The notes under the pieces: model-generated
Seen by the model: only the letters and a program-made list of their open reading frames with translations
What the model was told of the DNA's origin: nothing
Database searches by the model: none
Part shown: in pieces, positions 1-9,350 of the stretch
Position numbering within the stretch: position 1 is the stretch's first letter
Layout: each line of letters opens with the position of its first letter
From: Schoenoplectus triqueter
Taxonomy: Eukaryota > Streptophyta > Magnoliopsida > Poales > Cyperaceae
Direction of reading: 5' to 3'
Assembly (NCBI GenBank): GCA_964058805.1
Contig: CAXKVV010001175.1
Location: 1 to 32,958 of the forward strand
DNA length: 32,958 nucleotides
Program-made: the position numbers and the translations under genes

Positions 1-167
1 TATCAATGAAAATAGGGATCTTGGTCCTAACTACAAACGGGAATAGAACAAATTTGTAGTGGGAGTTTTATTTGGAATAAAACATTACATGAACAAAGCT
101 AAAAATCTTTACATTTTACGTTGTAGCACATGGCTAAAGAAACTCTTACTAATACGTTTTGTACGCT
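1..167 (+). other. Left-edge element sequence without a readable gene
   Basis: No primer binding site or LTR end can be recognised here. Weak gag N-terminus-like codons may be present around 6-50, but stops interrupt every frame. I read it as the decayed start of gag or the leader of the retrotransposon. Confidence 0.4.
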
Positions 168-667
168 CACAATCATACTAAGACATGAGAAACTCGAGTA
201 CGTCCTTAAACACACTAATCCCTGCACAGCCTGCAGTAGGCTGCACAGCAAATGAAGTCACCATGTACAACAAGCACAAAGAAGATGAGCTTGATGTACA
301 AAGTTTCTTGGTCAAGAAATTTAAGGTGACTAAATCTCTGCTGAGTCATAAGATGACTGAGGGCGGCTCTCTTGACACTCACATGCTCCGTATGACGAGC
401 GATGTTGAGCAGTTGGAGAAACTTAACAGTCCGTTGAGCAAAGAGTTTGCTACGGATGTTATCCTAAACTATTTCCCTCCTAGCTATTCTAATTTCATCA
501 GGAATTATCATATGCTACGAATGGACAAGAGCTTGCAGGAGCTCAAAGGGATGTTGAGGATCGTTGATGGGAAGATGAAGAAGAGTTCTTCTAACCTCAT
601 GATCCAAGAAGTTACGAGGAAGATTAAAAAGATGAAACGCAAAGTGACTCCTAAAAATGGCACCTAA
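168..667 (+). pseudogene. gag capsid-region fragment of the copia element
   Basis: This is the nucleocapsid/capsid precursor part of the polyprotein, which in a live element builds the cytoplasmic virus-like particle. A short gag-like stretch (LRHEKLEYVL) lies in one frame at about 175-210. The reading then continues in another frame from about 212 to 667. The later part shows HKMTEGGSLDTHMLRM (about 350-400), EQLEKL and ATDVILNYFPPSYSNF (about 450-500), and the MDKSLQELKGMLR segment, all typical of plant copia gag (the UBN2/Retrotran_gag family). Between about 300 and 330 the text jumps from the KHKEDELDVQ segment to a later segment. Several tens of codons seem to be missing compared with the family. 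The frame closes at 667, just before the zinc knuckle in another frame. This is a pseudogene fragment. Confidence 0.82.
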
Positions 668-848
668 GTACAAGGATAAAGGGAAGATGGTTCCTAATCA
701 GAACACTCCCAAAGTAAAAGTCTCTTCTACCTCTGACTGCTTTTACTGTCAAAGTAAGGGTCATTGGAAGAGGAACTGCCTAAGTATCTGGAGATGTAAG
801 GATGGGAAAGGTTCCCAAGACTTCAACTTCAGGTATTTTTATTGTTGA
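657..848 (+). pseudogene. gag zinc-knuckle (nucleocapsid) fragment
   Basis: The frame encodes a lysine-rich stretch followed by CFYCQSKGHWKRNC at about 738-779. This is a perfect CX2CX4HX4C zinc knuckle of the type that binds genomic RNA in retroelement particles. It overlaps the end of the preceding gag frame by 11 bases in a different frame, so a frameshift near 650-660 separates it from the capsid part. Downstream of the knuckle the protein soon leaves the family pattern, and the protease reads in a third frame from about 832. The length (63 codons) is only a piece of the polyprotein. The initial ATG is incidental. Confidence 0.82.
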
Positions 849-966
849 AGTTAACGTTGTTACCTCTATTCATGATTGGGTATTGGATACTGGATCATGT
901 GCTCATATTTGTTCAAATATATAGGCACTAAAGAATAGGAGAAAACTACGTAATAAGGAAATATAA
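832..966 (+). pseudogene. Aspartic protease remnant with DTGS motif
   Basis: In the frame starting at 832 the sequence reads through FIVEVNV and then WVLDTGSCAHIC at about 877-912. DTG is the catalytic motif of retroviral-type aspartic proteases, and the flanking residues match the copia protease start. A stop TAG lies at 922-924 and a stop TAA at 964-966 in the same frame, so the domain is broken soon after its active site. The piece is too short to appear as a conventional open frame. In a live element this enzyme would cleave the gag-pol polyprotein inside the particle. Confidence 0.8.
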
Positions 967-1368
967 CTCCGAGTTGGAAACGGTGCACAAGTTACAGCCG
1001 TAACAGTCGGAAGTATAGAGTTGTGTTTGCCTAGCGGGTTTATAATGGAACTTGAAAATGTATATTTTGTTCCAAGTATTTTCAGAAACATCATTTCAAT
1101 CTCATATTTAGAAATGAATGGTTTCTCTTTTGTTATAAAGGACAATGGTTGTTCTATATACAAAGATGAGTTATATTATGGATCTTCTTTTATGATGAAT
1201 GATCTTTATATACTGGAAATAGACAAACCTATATTTAACATCAATAAACGACTCAAAACATCTCATGAAAGTATGACTTTCATATGGCATTATCGCCTTG
1301 GTCATATAAACGAGAAACACATCAAAAGTTACATGAAGTTGGACTTCTTGGTAATTTTAATATTGTGA
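967..1368 (+). pseudogene. Protease C-terminal and pre-integrase fragment
   Basis: This continues in the same frame as the protease after the TAA at 964-966. It reads through VGNGAQV, then ELENVYFVP and NIISISYLEMNGFSF, and ends with HYRLGHINEKHI at about 1288-1325. These are hallmarks of the protease-to-integrase linker and the GAG_pre-integrase domain. The two histidines of the integrase HHCC zinc finger are visible in the last segment. The frame then shifts near 1340-1380 and the CxxC half is scrambled, so the zinc finger cannot form. No independent start codon is expected, because this is an internal part of a polyprotein. Confidence 0.8.
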
Positions 1369-1386
1369 ATCTTGTTTACGTGAAAA

Positions 1387-2100
1387 ATGACCAAATTGCC
1401 TTTCTCCAAGAAGGGCGAAAGGACAAGTGACTTATTAGCCCTTATACACACAGATGTATGCGGACCAATGAGTACTTGTACAAGAAACGGTGATCGCTAC
1501 TTTATCACATTTATTGATGATTACAGTAGATATGGTTATGTCTACTTGATGAGACATAAGTCTGAATCTTTTGAAAAGTTCAAGGAATTCAAGACTGAAG
1601 TGGAAAATCAACTGAATAAAAGTATTAAGACCTTACGGTTAGACCGTAGAGGCGAATACTTAAGTTATGAGTTTATAATGTACTTAAAATAATGTGGGAT
1701 AGTCTCACAACTCACACCTCCGGGAACGTCACAATGGAATGGTGTTTCTGAGAGGAGGAATCGAACTCTGTTAGACATGGTTCGTTCCATGATGAGTAAT
1801 ACCACACTCCCAAAAATGTTTTGGGGGCACGCACTAGAAACTGCTGCACTAATAATAAATAGGGTTTCATCCAAGTCAGTAGAAAAGACTCCATATGAGT
1901 TATGGTTTGGTAAGGTACCAAATATGTCTTATCTTAAAATTTGGGATTGCAAGATATTTGTCAAACGTTCGACTTCTGACAAACTTGGACCCAAAACTGA
2001 TAAATGCTTTTTCGTAGGGTATCCTAAGGAAACGAAAGGATATTACTTCTATTATCAGTCTGAGAACAAGATAATTGTTGCTCGTCATGGTATATTTTGG
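1387..2100 (+). pseudogene. Integrase core fragment with an in-frame stop
   Basis: The same frame runs from 1387 to past 2090 with a single TAA at 1690-1692. The first catalytic aspartate lies in IHTDVCGPM (about 1447-1473) and the second in FIDDYSRYGYVYL (about 1510-1548). The glutamate lies in NGVSERRNRTLLDMVRSMM (about 1738-1794). Together these give the D,D-35-E triad of the rve integrase fold, which joins element DNA to the host chromosome in the nucleus. GYPKETKGYYFY (about 2017-2052) is the usual copia integrase C-terminal signature. A frameshift near 2090-2100 moves the reading to the next frame. The triad residues survive, but the stop and the shift make the gene non-functional. Confidence 0.88.
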
Positions 2101-2600
2101 AGAAAGAGTTTCTCACAAAAGGAAGTAGTGGGAGTAATGTAATACTTGAAGAAATTCAAGATACATCACACAATATAATATCTGATACTGATCAGATAAA
2201 CCCACCACTTGATTCTTCGGCTAATGAGCAGTTGGAAGAACCAAATCTACAAATAGTTGTGGAAGAAGTTCTAGTCCCGAGCTCATCTACTTCAACGCAA
2301 GTTGAAATAGAACTAAATCCGCATACTGATGTGGATGAAGTTCGACAGCCTGAAGAACAAGTGCTACGAAGGTCACATAGGACGGTCTGTGCACCTGAAA
2401 GGTACATAAGACTGCATAAAGTCTCAGTATTTGATGCTGAAGATTCTCTGACCTATGCGGAAGCAGTGGATAGACCCGACTCTGATAAATGGCTGGAGGC
2501 CATGAGATCCGAAATACAGTCCATGTATGACAACAAGGTTTGGAACCTGGTTGCACCACTTATTGGGGTAAAACCCATAGCTAACAAGTGGGTTTTTTAA
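2097..2600 (+). pseudogene. Integrase-RT linker and reverse transcriptase N-terminus
   Basis: The frame continues the end of integrase (EKEFLTKGSSGSNV) into the variable acidic linker (about 2130-2365). It then reads RRSHRTVCAPERY and the start of the copia RVT_2 reverse transcriptase: YAEAVDRPDSDKWLEAMRSE (about 2452-2511), then MYDNKVWNLV and IANKWVF. It ends at TAA 2598-2600. The reverse transcriptase resumes just downstream in another frame, so there is both a stop and a one-base shift at about 2598-2615. The first ATG at 2097 is incidental, because the true upstream coding is the integrase frame. Confidence 0.85.
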
Positions 2601-2613
2601 AAGAAAAACAGGC

Positions 2614-3240
2614 ATGGATGATAATATGACTGTTTACAAAGTACGGCTAGTAGCGAAAGGTTTCAAGCAAATACTCGACGTAGATAATGATGAAACTTTT
2701 TCGTCCGTAGCTATGTTTAAGTCAATTCGGATGCTCCTAGCAATAGCCGCATTTCATGATTATGAAATATGGCAGATGGATGTGAAAACCGCCTTCCTAA
2801 ATGGAAATTTGGAAGAGGACGTGTATATGATACAGCCCACGGGTTTTGAGGATCCAAAAAATGCTGGAAAGATATGCAAGCTTCTCAAATCCATTTATGG
2901 ATTGAAGCAAGCATCACGGAGTTGGAATCTTCGATTTCATGAAGAAGTCAAAAAGTTTGACTTCATCAAATGCGAAGAAGAACCTTGTGTATAAAGGAAA
3001 ACTAGTGGGAGTGCCATCGCTTTTTTAATCATCTATATGGACGATATACTCTAAATGGGAAATGATATTCCCTTATTGCAATTAGCCAAATCTTCATTAA
3101 AGAAAGTGTTCTCAATGGAAGATTTGGGCGAGGCTGTCTATATACTAGGCATAGAGATCTATAGAGATAAATCTAAAAGACTTATTGGATTAAGTCAAAG
3201 CACATACATTGATAAAGTGTTGAATCGGTTCAGCATGTAG
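2614..3240 (+). pseudogene. Reverse transcriptase catalytic region, broken by stops
   Basis: One frame covers this region with stops at 2992-2994, 3052-3054 and 3238-3240. It includes VRLVAKGF, then IWQMDVKTAFLNGNLEEDVYM (about 2767-2829) with the first catalytic aspartate, then KSIYGLKQASRSWN. YMDD at 3034-3045 is the paired-aspartate active site; copia elements usually have YVDD. GLSQSTYIDKVLNRFSM closes the palm/connection region. This enzyme would copy element RNA into cDNA in the particle. All main motifs remain readable and the frame is kept throughout, so these breaks look like point changes accumulated after insertion. Confidence 0.9.
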
Positions 3241-3719
3241 AATTTCAAGAAAGAATTTCTATCAATGAATCATGGTGCACAGCTTAGCAAGACTCAGTGT
3301 CCTTTGACAACTGATGAGCAAAGCATAATGAGTAGAGTACCATATGCTTCGGCTATTGGCTCTATCATGTACGCCATGTTGTGCACTCGCCCTGATGTCT
3401 CGTATGCTTGGAGTATGACGAGTAGATATCAGGCTAATCCAGGCTAGGAGCACTGGAATGCTGCAAAGAATATCCTTAAGTACTTAAGAAGAACTAAGGA
3501 TATGTTTCTCATCTACGGTGTTGACTCGGAGCTCGTGGTAAGTGGTTACACAAACGTTATCACCTCATATGAAAAATCATAAATAGAGGCGATGTAAAGA
3601 TTTGTAAAATTGACACAGTTGGCAACACAGCTGATCCACTTACAAAACCTCTACCTCAAGCCAAGCACCAGTTGCACACATCTTCTATGGGTTTGAGACA
3701 CATAGAAGATTGGCTGTGA
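3241..3719 (+). pseudogene. RT connection plus RNase H remnant with central deletion
   Basis: The RT frame continues through MSRVPYASAIGSIMYAMLCTRPDVSYA (about 3328-3408) to a TAG at 3445-3447, then EHWNAAKNILKYLRRTKDMF. At about 3544-3558 it reaches GYTNV, the position where copia RNase H has its first catalytic aspartate; here there is an asparagine. The text then jumps within about 25 bases to the far C-terminus in another frame: NRGDVKICK (3582 onward), ADPLTKPLPQAKH, and the stop TGA at 3717-3719. About 100 or more codons carrying the other RNase H catalytic residues are absent. The ADPLTKPL tail identifies the true end of pol. Confidence 0.85.
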
Positions 3720-3790
3720 GATTATCTTTTAAATCTGAGAGATTTATAGATTTGTATAAGGCATGACTCAATATGATTGACTCCAAGCTT

Positions 3791-3801
3791 AAGTGGGAGA
3801 T
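3791..3801 (+). other. Polypurine tract
   Basis: AAGTGGGAGAT lies immediately before the TGTTAG that begins the LTR and about 70 bases after the pol stop. A purine run at this position primes plus-strand DNA synthesis in LTR retroelements. The interval 3720-3790 holds no gene. The position supports the chosen LTR start. Confidence 0.75.
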
Positions 3802-4954
3802 TGTTAGTTTGTAATAATCTTGAAGTCAATAATACGATAAATTGGTTATATAAAGCTTTGTTCATGAATTGGATATTTAAACGATATTTTGTTTCCTTGA
3901 GTATTATTGAATTTATGAATCATTCCGAGTTCATGACTGGAATTGTGAAACTTTATAATATAGAATATACTCTTAAAAGTCACTAACCAAGGTAATTAGC
4001 AGGAACACTAATTAACCGTTATCAGGTTAGTATGTGGATTAAATGATGGTCAAGTTTTACAGACCATAGACAAAGAGTTGTCATTTTAATCACATAGATA
4101 GATGTTCTAGGAACATCGTATTTGATAGACCTCGAATGAAACATTAAATGGAATTGTGTTTGTGTCATTAATGTTTTCGTTCAGTATTAAATTCTAAAGT
4201 ATGAGGTATTCATCTTTCCTACATAAGATATGTATGTGTGTGATTTCTACCAAACGTTATCCGTAAAAGGTGGCTATAAAGGTAGCTCTTCGGTATACAT
4301 AACTTATGCAGAGGAAGAGATGGTTTGCCAAAAGTACTATTGTCCCTCGTATTTCTATACGAGTTATAGCATCACTGGGCCCCTTGATAGAGTAAGATTA
4401 TCTGCTAGCAGTATAATTACAAGAGTAATTATATTTGATAATTTACTCAAGATCAAGAAAAGATTAAGTTTGCAAGGATGACACATACCTACCTTGAAAC
4501 TGATCTGATAGCTATGAGACAAAAGAATTAAACACAAGTAAATAGTTTACTGGATCATGATATTGTACAGTACATCATCATCTGTGTAATTGGATGGTCA
4601 TAGTGCATTCTGCCAGATGCCTCCTATGATTATAGAAGTTAAAACGGTTTTAACTCTATTTACCAACATAACACGGATCCTGTCGGGTCACACCGTATAG
4701 GAGTTAATCGGAGAATCTTATTGATTAATTATGAATTGTTTATAATTCATAATAAGATGGTTATAATTAATTATATATGATATAATTATATTTGTCATAG
4801 AGATGACAAGAAGCAAAAAAATTAGATTGAATTTATAACGTGTTGGACACGTCATATAAATTCGCCGAAACAACAACCGAGAAAAATATAATTGTAGATG
4901 ACAATTATATATATTTGATTTGGATTTTAAATGTTAATTATGGATTTGAATTAT

Positions 4955-5142
4955 GGGCCAAAGCCCATTTATAATTAAAGTCTTAATTAATAATTAAAAG
5001 CCCAAAATCAGAAAAGCCCAAAAAAGCCCAAAATCCGAAAAGCCCAAAAAGGCCCATGAAAAGCCCATGATGACCTCCAAGGGTATTTTGGTAATTTGTC
5101 CCAAAGCCCAAGGGTATTTCGGTAATTTGACCAAAAAGCCCA
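4955..5142 (+). promoter_or_regulatory. GCCCA-motif cluster in LTR U3
   Basis: About nine copies of AAGCCCA or GGCCCA lie between 4955 and 5142, within 110-300 bases upstream of the TATA box. GGCCCA and AAGCCCA resemble site II/UP1-type elements bound by TCP factors in plant promoters. The enhancer role is inferred from motif and position only. Confidence 0.45.
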
Positions 5143-5236
5143 ATGGCGTTTTGGTAAATTGGATGAACTTTAAGGGTATTTTGGTCTTTTCACATTGGAA
5201 CCTCCCTACTATTCATGAGGGTATTTTGGTAATTTG
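5081..5236 (+). repeat. Five degenerate copies of GGGTATTTTGGTAATTTG in U3
   Basis: Copies start at 5081, 5112, 5145, 5174 and 5219, spaced 29-45 bases apart; the third and fourth are the most altered. They sit immediately upstream of the TATA box, where LTR enhancer repeats are often found. The copies at 5081 and 5219 are identical over 18 bases. Confidence 0.75.
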
Positions 5237-5251
5237 CCAATCTCACATTTT

Positions 5252-5260
5252 CTATAAATA
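5252..5260 (+). promoter_or_regulatory. TATA box of the LTR promoter
   Basis: CTATAAATA is followed by a GA-rich stretch and then a CT-rich stretch. This is the arrangement expected about 30 bases before a plant Pol II start, which would fall near 5285. It divides U3 from the transcribed part of the LTR. Confidence 0.7.
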
Positions 5261-5675
5261 GAGGGGTAGGGTGAGAGAGAAACTTCCACCAAATCAGTTC
5301 TACTTTCTCTCTCTCGGTATACGGTTGTTTCAGAATTCACGGGATCGGTGAATAGTGTTTTTACGAAAGTTGCGGTATTTCTGCACATTTGTGAAATAGA
5401 ATTACTGCGAGTCGTGAATAGTACTATTTCGTCTTTTCTCGGGTGAATAGTGTTTTTGCGAAAAACCACGGTTTACGGTATTTCTGGCAAAAGAAATAAG
5501 CCGCTCTCTGGTCAGTCCTGGTGGATAACCTACAGAGGCATCAGACGTTTGGTGCTCCGAGACAAGCCGATTTTCATTCCAATTGAAATTTGGAAGCGAG
5601 GTATAACATCTTATATTAATCTATTTAATTGTTAAGTAGATTAATATTTTAGAAATCAATCATGGAGTAGATCAA

Positions 5676-5866
5676 TAAAGGTTTAAAGAGGTGTGTATCT
5701 CTCGGTAATCATCCGACACATCACTTTAACCCTAAGCTTAAGTTAGAAGTAAAATAATATTTTACCGTCTTTTGTAAAGGATTAAATGTCTGTAACTCTC
5801 GGTTATTATTCGACATACTTTAATCCCTAACTTAAGTAGAAGTAAAATTTTTGTTCTACGGTCTTT
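5676..5866 (+). repeat. Two tandem diverged copies of a ~95-bp segment in the LTR
   Basis: Copy one runs 5676-5773 and copy two 5775-5866. Shared landmarks are TAAAGG at the start, CTCGGTAATC/CTCGGTTATT, CGACACATCACTTTAA/CGACATACTTTAA, CTTAAG, AGAAGTAAAAT and a closing CGTCTTTT/CGGTCTTT. Both lie in the R-U5 part of the LTR. The divergence suggests an old duplication that predates this insertion. Confidence 0.75.
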
Positions 5867-5912
5867 CCGCAGCTTGAGCATTAATGGGATTTGGGCATTC
5901 CGAATCCCTACA

Positions 5913-8900
5913 GGCGTCGAGTCCCATTTTCTAGTATTGCGCTCCCGGACTCGTTTTCGGCGGTGCCGAGAGCGTCGGGTCCCGTTTTCACGTTTTGTGC
6001 GGCCGGATTCGTTTTTGGCGGTATCGATGGAGTCGGGTCCCGTTTTCATATTTTGCTCTCTCGGACTCGTGTTCGGCGGTACCGGGGGCGTCGGGTCCTG
6101 TTTTCATGTTTTGCGCTCCCGGACTCGTTTTCGGCGGTACCGAGGGCGTCGGGTCCCGTTTTCATGTTTAGCGCTCCCGGACTCATTTTCAACGGTACCG
6201 AGGGCGTCAAGTCCCGTTTTTAAGTTTTGCGCTCCCGGACTCGTTTTCGGCGGTGCCGAGTGCGTCGCGTCCCGTTTTCACGTTTTGCGCGCTCGGATTC
6301 GTTTTCCGCCGTACCTATGCTGTCGGGTCCCGTTTTCATGTTTTGCGTGCCCGGACACGTTTTCGGCGGTACCGAGGGCATCGGGTCCCGTTTGCAAGAA
6401 TTGCGCGCCCAGACTCGTTTTCGGCGGTACCGAGGGCGTGAGGACGCTTATTCATGTTTTGCGCTCTCGGACTCGTTTTCGGAGGTACAGAGGGCGTCGG
6501 GTCCCGTTTTCGTGTTTTGCGTGCCCGGACATGTTTTCGGCGTTACCGAGGGCGTCGGGTCCCGTTTTCAAGAATTGCGCTCTCGGACTCTTTTTCGGCT
6601 GTGCCGATAGCGTCGGGTTCCGTTTTCACGTTTTGTGCTGCCGGACACGTTTTCGGCGGTACCGATGGCGTCGGGTCCCGTTTTCATATTTTGCTCTCCC
6701 GGACTCGTGTTCGGCGGTACCGGGGGCGTCGGGTCCCGTTTTCATGTTTTGCGCCCCCGGACACATTTTCGGCGGTACCGAGGGCGTCAGGTCCTGTTTT
6801 CATGTTTTGCGCTCCCGGACCCGTTTTCGGCGGTACCGAGGGCGTCGGGTCCTTTTTTCATGTTTTGCGCTCCCGGACTAATTTTCAGCGGTACCGAGGG
6901 CGTCAAGTCCCGTTTTTAAGTTTTGCGCTCCCAGACTCGTTTTCGGCGGTACCAAGTACATCGGGTCCCGTTTTCACGTTTTGCGGGCTCGGATTCGTTT
7001 TCGGCCGTACCTATGGCGTCGAGTCCCGTTTTCATGTTTTGCGCTCCCGGACTCGTTTTCATTGGTACCGAGGGAGTCGGGTCCCGTTTTCATGTTTTGC
7101 ATACCCGGACACGTTTTCGGCGGTACCGAGGGCGTCGGGTCCCGTTTGCAAGTTTTTCGCTCTCGGACTTGTTTTAGGAGGTGCCGAGTGCGTCGAGTTC
7201 CGTTTTCACGTTTTGCAAGCCCTGAATTATTTTCGACGGTATCGAGGGCGTCGGGTGCAATTTTCATGTTTTGCGCTCCCGGACTCGTCTTCGGCGGTGC
7301 CGGGGGCGTTAGGTACCGTTTTCTTGTTTTGCGCTCCCGGACACGTCTTCGGCGGTACCGAGGGCGTCGCGTCCCGTTTTCATGTTTTGCGCGCCCGGAC
7401 TCGTTTTCGGCGGTACCGAGGGCGTCTGGTCTCGTTTTCATGTTTTGCGCCCCAGGACTAGTTTTCGTCGGTACCGAGGGCGTCAGGTCTCTTATTCATG
7501 TTTTGCGCTCTCGGACTCATTTTCGGCGGTACCGATGGTGTCGGGTCCCGTTTTTAAGATTTGCGCTCCCGGACTCATTTTTGGCGGTGCCGAGTGCGTC
7601 GGGTCCCATCTTCACGTTTTGCACGCCCGTACTCATTTTCGGCGGTACCGAGGGCGTCGCGTCCCGTTTTCATGTTTTGCGCGCCCGGACTCGTTTTCGG
7701 CGGTACCGAGGGCGTCTGGTCCCGTTTTCAAGTTTTGCGCTCCCGAACTCATTTTCGGCGGTCCCGAGTGCGTCGGTTCCTGTTTTCATGTTTTGCGCTC
7801 CCGGACTAGTTTTCGGCGGTACCGAGGGCGTCAGGTCTCTTATTCATGTTTCGCGCTCTCGGACTCGTTTTTGGCGGTGCCGAGGGCGTCGGGTCTCGTT
7901 TTCACGTTTTGCGTTGTCGGACTCGTTTTCGGCGGTACCGATGGCGTCGGGTCCCGTTTTCATGTTTTGCGCTCCCGGACTCGTTTTCGTCTGTACCGAG
8001 GGCGTCGGGTCCCGTTTTTAAGATTTGTGCTCCCGGACTCGAATTTGGCGGTGCCGAGTGCGTCGAGTCCCGTTTTCAAGGTTTGCACGCTCGTACTCAT
8101 TTTCTGCGGTTCCGAGGGCGTCGCGTCCCGTTTTCATATTTTGCGCACCTGCACTCATTTTCGGCGGTACCGAGGGCGTCTGGTCCTGTATTCAAGTTTT
8201 GCGCTCCGAGAATCGTTTTCGGCGATGCCGAGTGTGTCGGTTCTCATTTTCACGTTATGCGCGCCCGGACTCGTTTTCGGCAGTACCGAGGGAGTCGAGT
8301 CCCGTTTTCATGTTTTGCGCTCCCGGACAAGTTTTCGGTGGTACCGAGGGCGTCAGGTCGGTTATTCATGTTTTGCGCTCTTGGACTCGTTTTCGGAGGT
8401 ACCGAGGGCGTCGGGTCCCGTTTTCGTGTTTTGCGTGCCCGGACATGGTTTCGGCGTTACCGAGGGCGTCGGGTCCCATTTTCAAGTATTGCGCTCTCGG
8501 ACTCGTTTCGGCGGTGACGAGAGCGTCTGGTCCCATTTTCACGTTTTGCGCTCCCGGACTCATGTTCGGCGGTACCGGGGACGTCGGGTCCCGTTTTCAT
8601 GTTTTGCGCTCCCGGAGACATTTTCGGCGGTACCGAGGGCGTCGGTTCCTGTTTTCATGTTTTGCTGTCCCGGACTCATTTTCGGCGGTACCGAGGGCGT
8701 CAAGTCCCGTTTTTATGTTTTGCGCTCTCGGACTCGTTTTCGGCGGTACCGAGTGCGTCGGTTCCCGTTTTCACGTTTTGCGCGCTCGGATTCGTTTTCG
8801 GCCGTACCTATGGCGTCGGGTCCCGTTTTCATATTATGCGCTCTCGGAATCATTTTCGGGGGTACCGAGGGCGTCGGGTCCCGTTTTCATGTTTTGCTTG

Positions 8901-9350
8901 CCCGGACACGTTTTCGGCGGTACCGAGGGTGTCGGGTCCCATTTGCAAGCTTTGCGCTCCCAGACTCATTTTCGGCGGTGCCGAGTGAGTCGGTTCCCGT
9001 TTTCTCATTTTGCGCGCCCGTACTCGTTTTCGACGGTACCGAGGGCGTCAGGACGCTTATTCATGTTTTGCGCTCTCGGACTCGTTTTCGGAGGTACCGA
9101 GGGCGTCGGGTCCCGTTTTCGTGTTTTGCGTGCCCGGACATGTTTTCGGCGTTACCGAGGGCATCGGGTCCAGTTTTCAAGTATTGCGCTCTCGGACTCG
9201 TTTTCGGCTCTGCCGAGAGCGTCGGGTCCCGTTTTCACGTTTTGTGCTGCCGGACTCATTTTCGGCGGTACCGATGGCGTCGGGTCCCGTTTTCATATTT
9301 TGCTCTCCCGGACTCGTGTTCGGCGGTACCGGGGGCGTCTGGTCCCGTTT
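5913..9350. repeat. Satellite segment paralogous to 26270-29690
   Basis: Private variants recur in the same order in both places, such as TTTTCTAGTATTGCG at the left end and the CCTGAATTATT/CCTGAATTGTT unit at about 7220 and 27620. The offset is 20357 at the left end, 20400 in the middle and 20342 after about 8900. The steps are explained by a gained or lost monomer and a 15-bp deletion. Similarity fades near 9350. The right part overlaps the first 4059-bp block. Confidence 0.8.

Larger units (their letters stand above)
1..5912 (+). mobile_element. Degenerate Ty1/copia LTR retrotransposon, 5' end outside the window
   Basis: The fragments in order are gag capsid-like, CCHC zinc knuckle, protease with DTGS, pre-integrase/integrase, reverse transcriptase with YMDD, and an RNase H remnant, followed by a purine tract and a long LTR. 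Integrase before reverse transcriptase is diagnostic of Ty1/copia and excludes Ty3/gypsy. The fragments resemble the single gag-pol polyprotein common in plant copia elements, but here they lie in changing frames and are broken by stops. The 5' LTR and the primer binding site would lie left of position 1. Without a 5' LTR I cannot date the insertion by LTR divergence. The right end abuts the satellite exactly, so I infer insertion into the array. I do not assign a copia lineage. Confidence 0.93.
3802..5912 (+). repeat. 3' LTR of the copia element, about 2.1 kb
   Basis: It starts TGTTAG after the polypurine tract and ends CCCTACA directly before the first satellite base, giving the expected TG...CA ends. 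This is long for a copia LTR. U3 (3802 to about 5280) is AT-rich and includes a 10-bp inverted repeat at 4728-4737/4744-4753. A GCCCA-rich zone and an 18-base repeat precede the TATA box. The transcribed part has a duplicated segment containing GGTGAATAGTGTTTTT (5347 and 5442) and two related segments of about 95 bp near the end. An AATAAA at 5674-5679 could be a poly(A) signal. No real coding frame is present. An alternative end at TATAACA (5608) is possible, but it would leave 300 bases of non-satellite DNA unexplained. Confidence 0.75.

Noticed and set aside
903..1163. Reverse-strand 86-codon frame and other short reverse frames over gag-pol
   Set aside because: They are shadows of the forward polyprotein remnants and have no domain of their own.
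3777..3986. 69-codon open frame across the pol/LTR boundary
   Set aside because: It spans the polypurine tract and LTR start, so it cannot be a real coding unit.
4230..4481. 83-codon open frame in the LTR
   Set aside because: It lies inside U3, has no recognisable domain and is expected by chance at this length.
5602..5608. TATAACA as the LTR right end
   Set aside because: It gives a TG...CA pair, but about 300 bases of related AT-rich, internally duplicated DNA would remain before the satellite. CCCTACA at 5912 lies exactly at the junction and fits better. It remains a minor alternative.
5874..6881. Possible fusion gene starting in the LTR and reading into the satellite
   Set aside because: The LTR contributes only about a dozen codons before the satellite frame begins, and those codons are the LTR terminus. 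There is no coding signal.
6974..7441. Reverse-strand open frames inside the array (up to 155 codons)
   Set aside because: They are translations of the same satellite on the other strand, limited by the TGA in the reverse consensus. They match no known domain.
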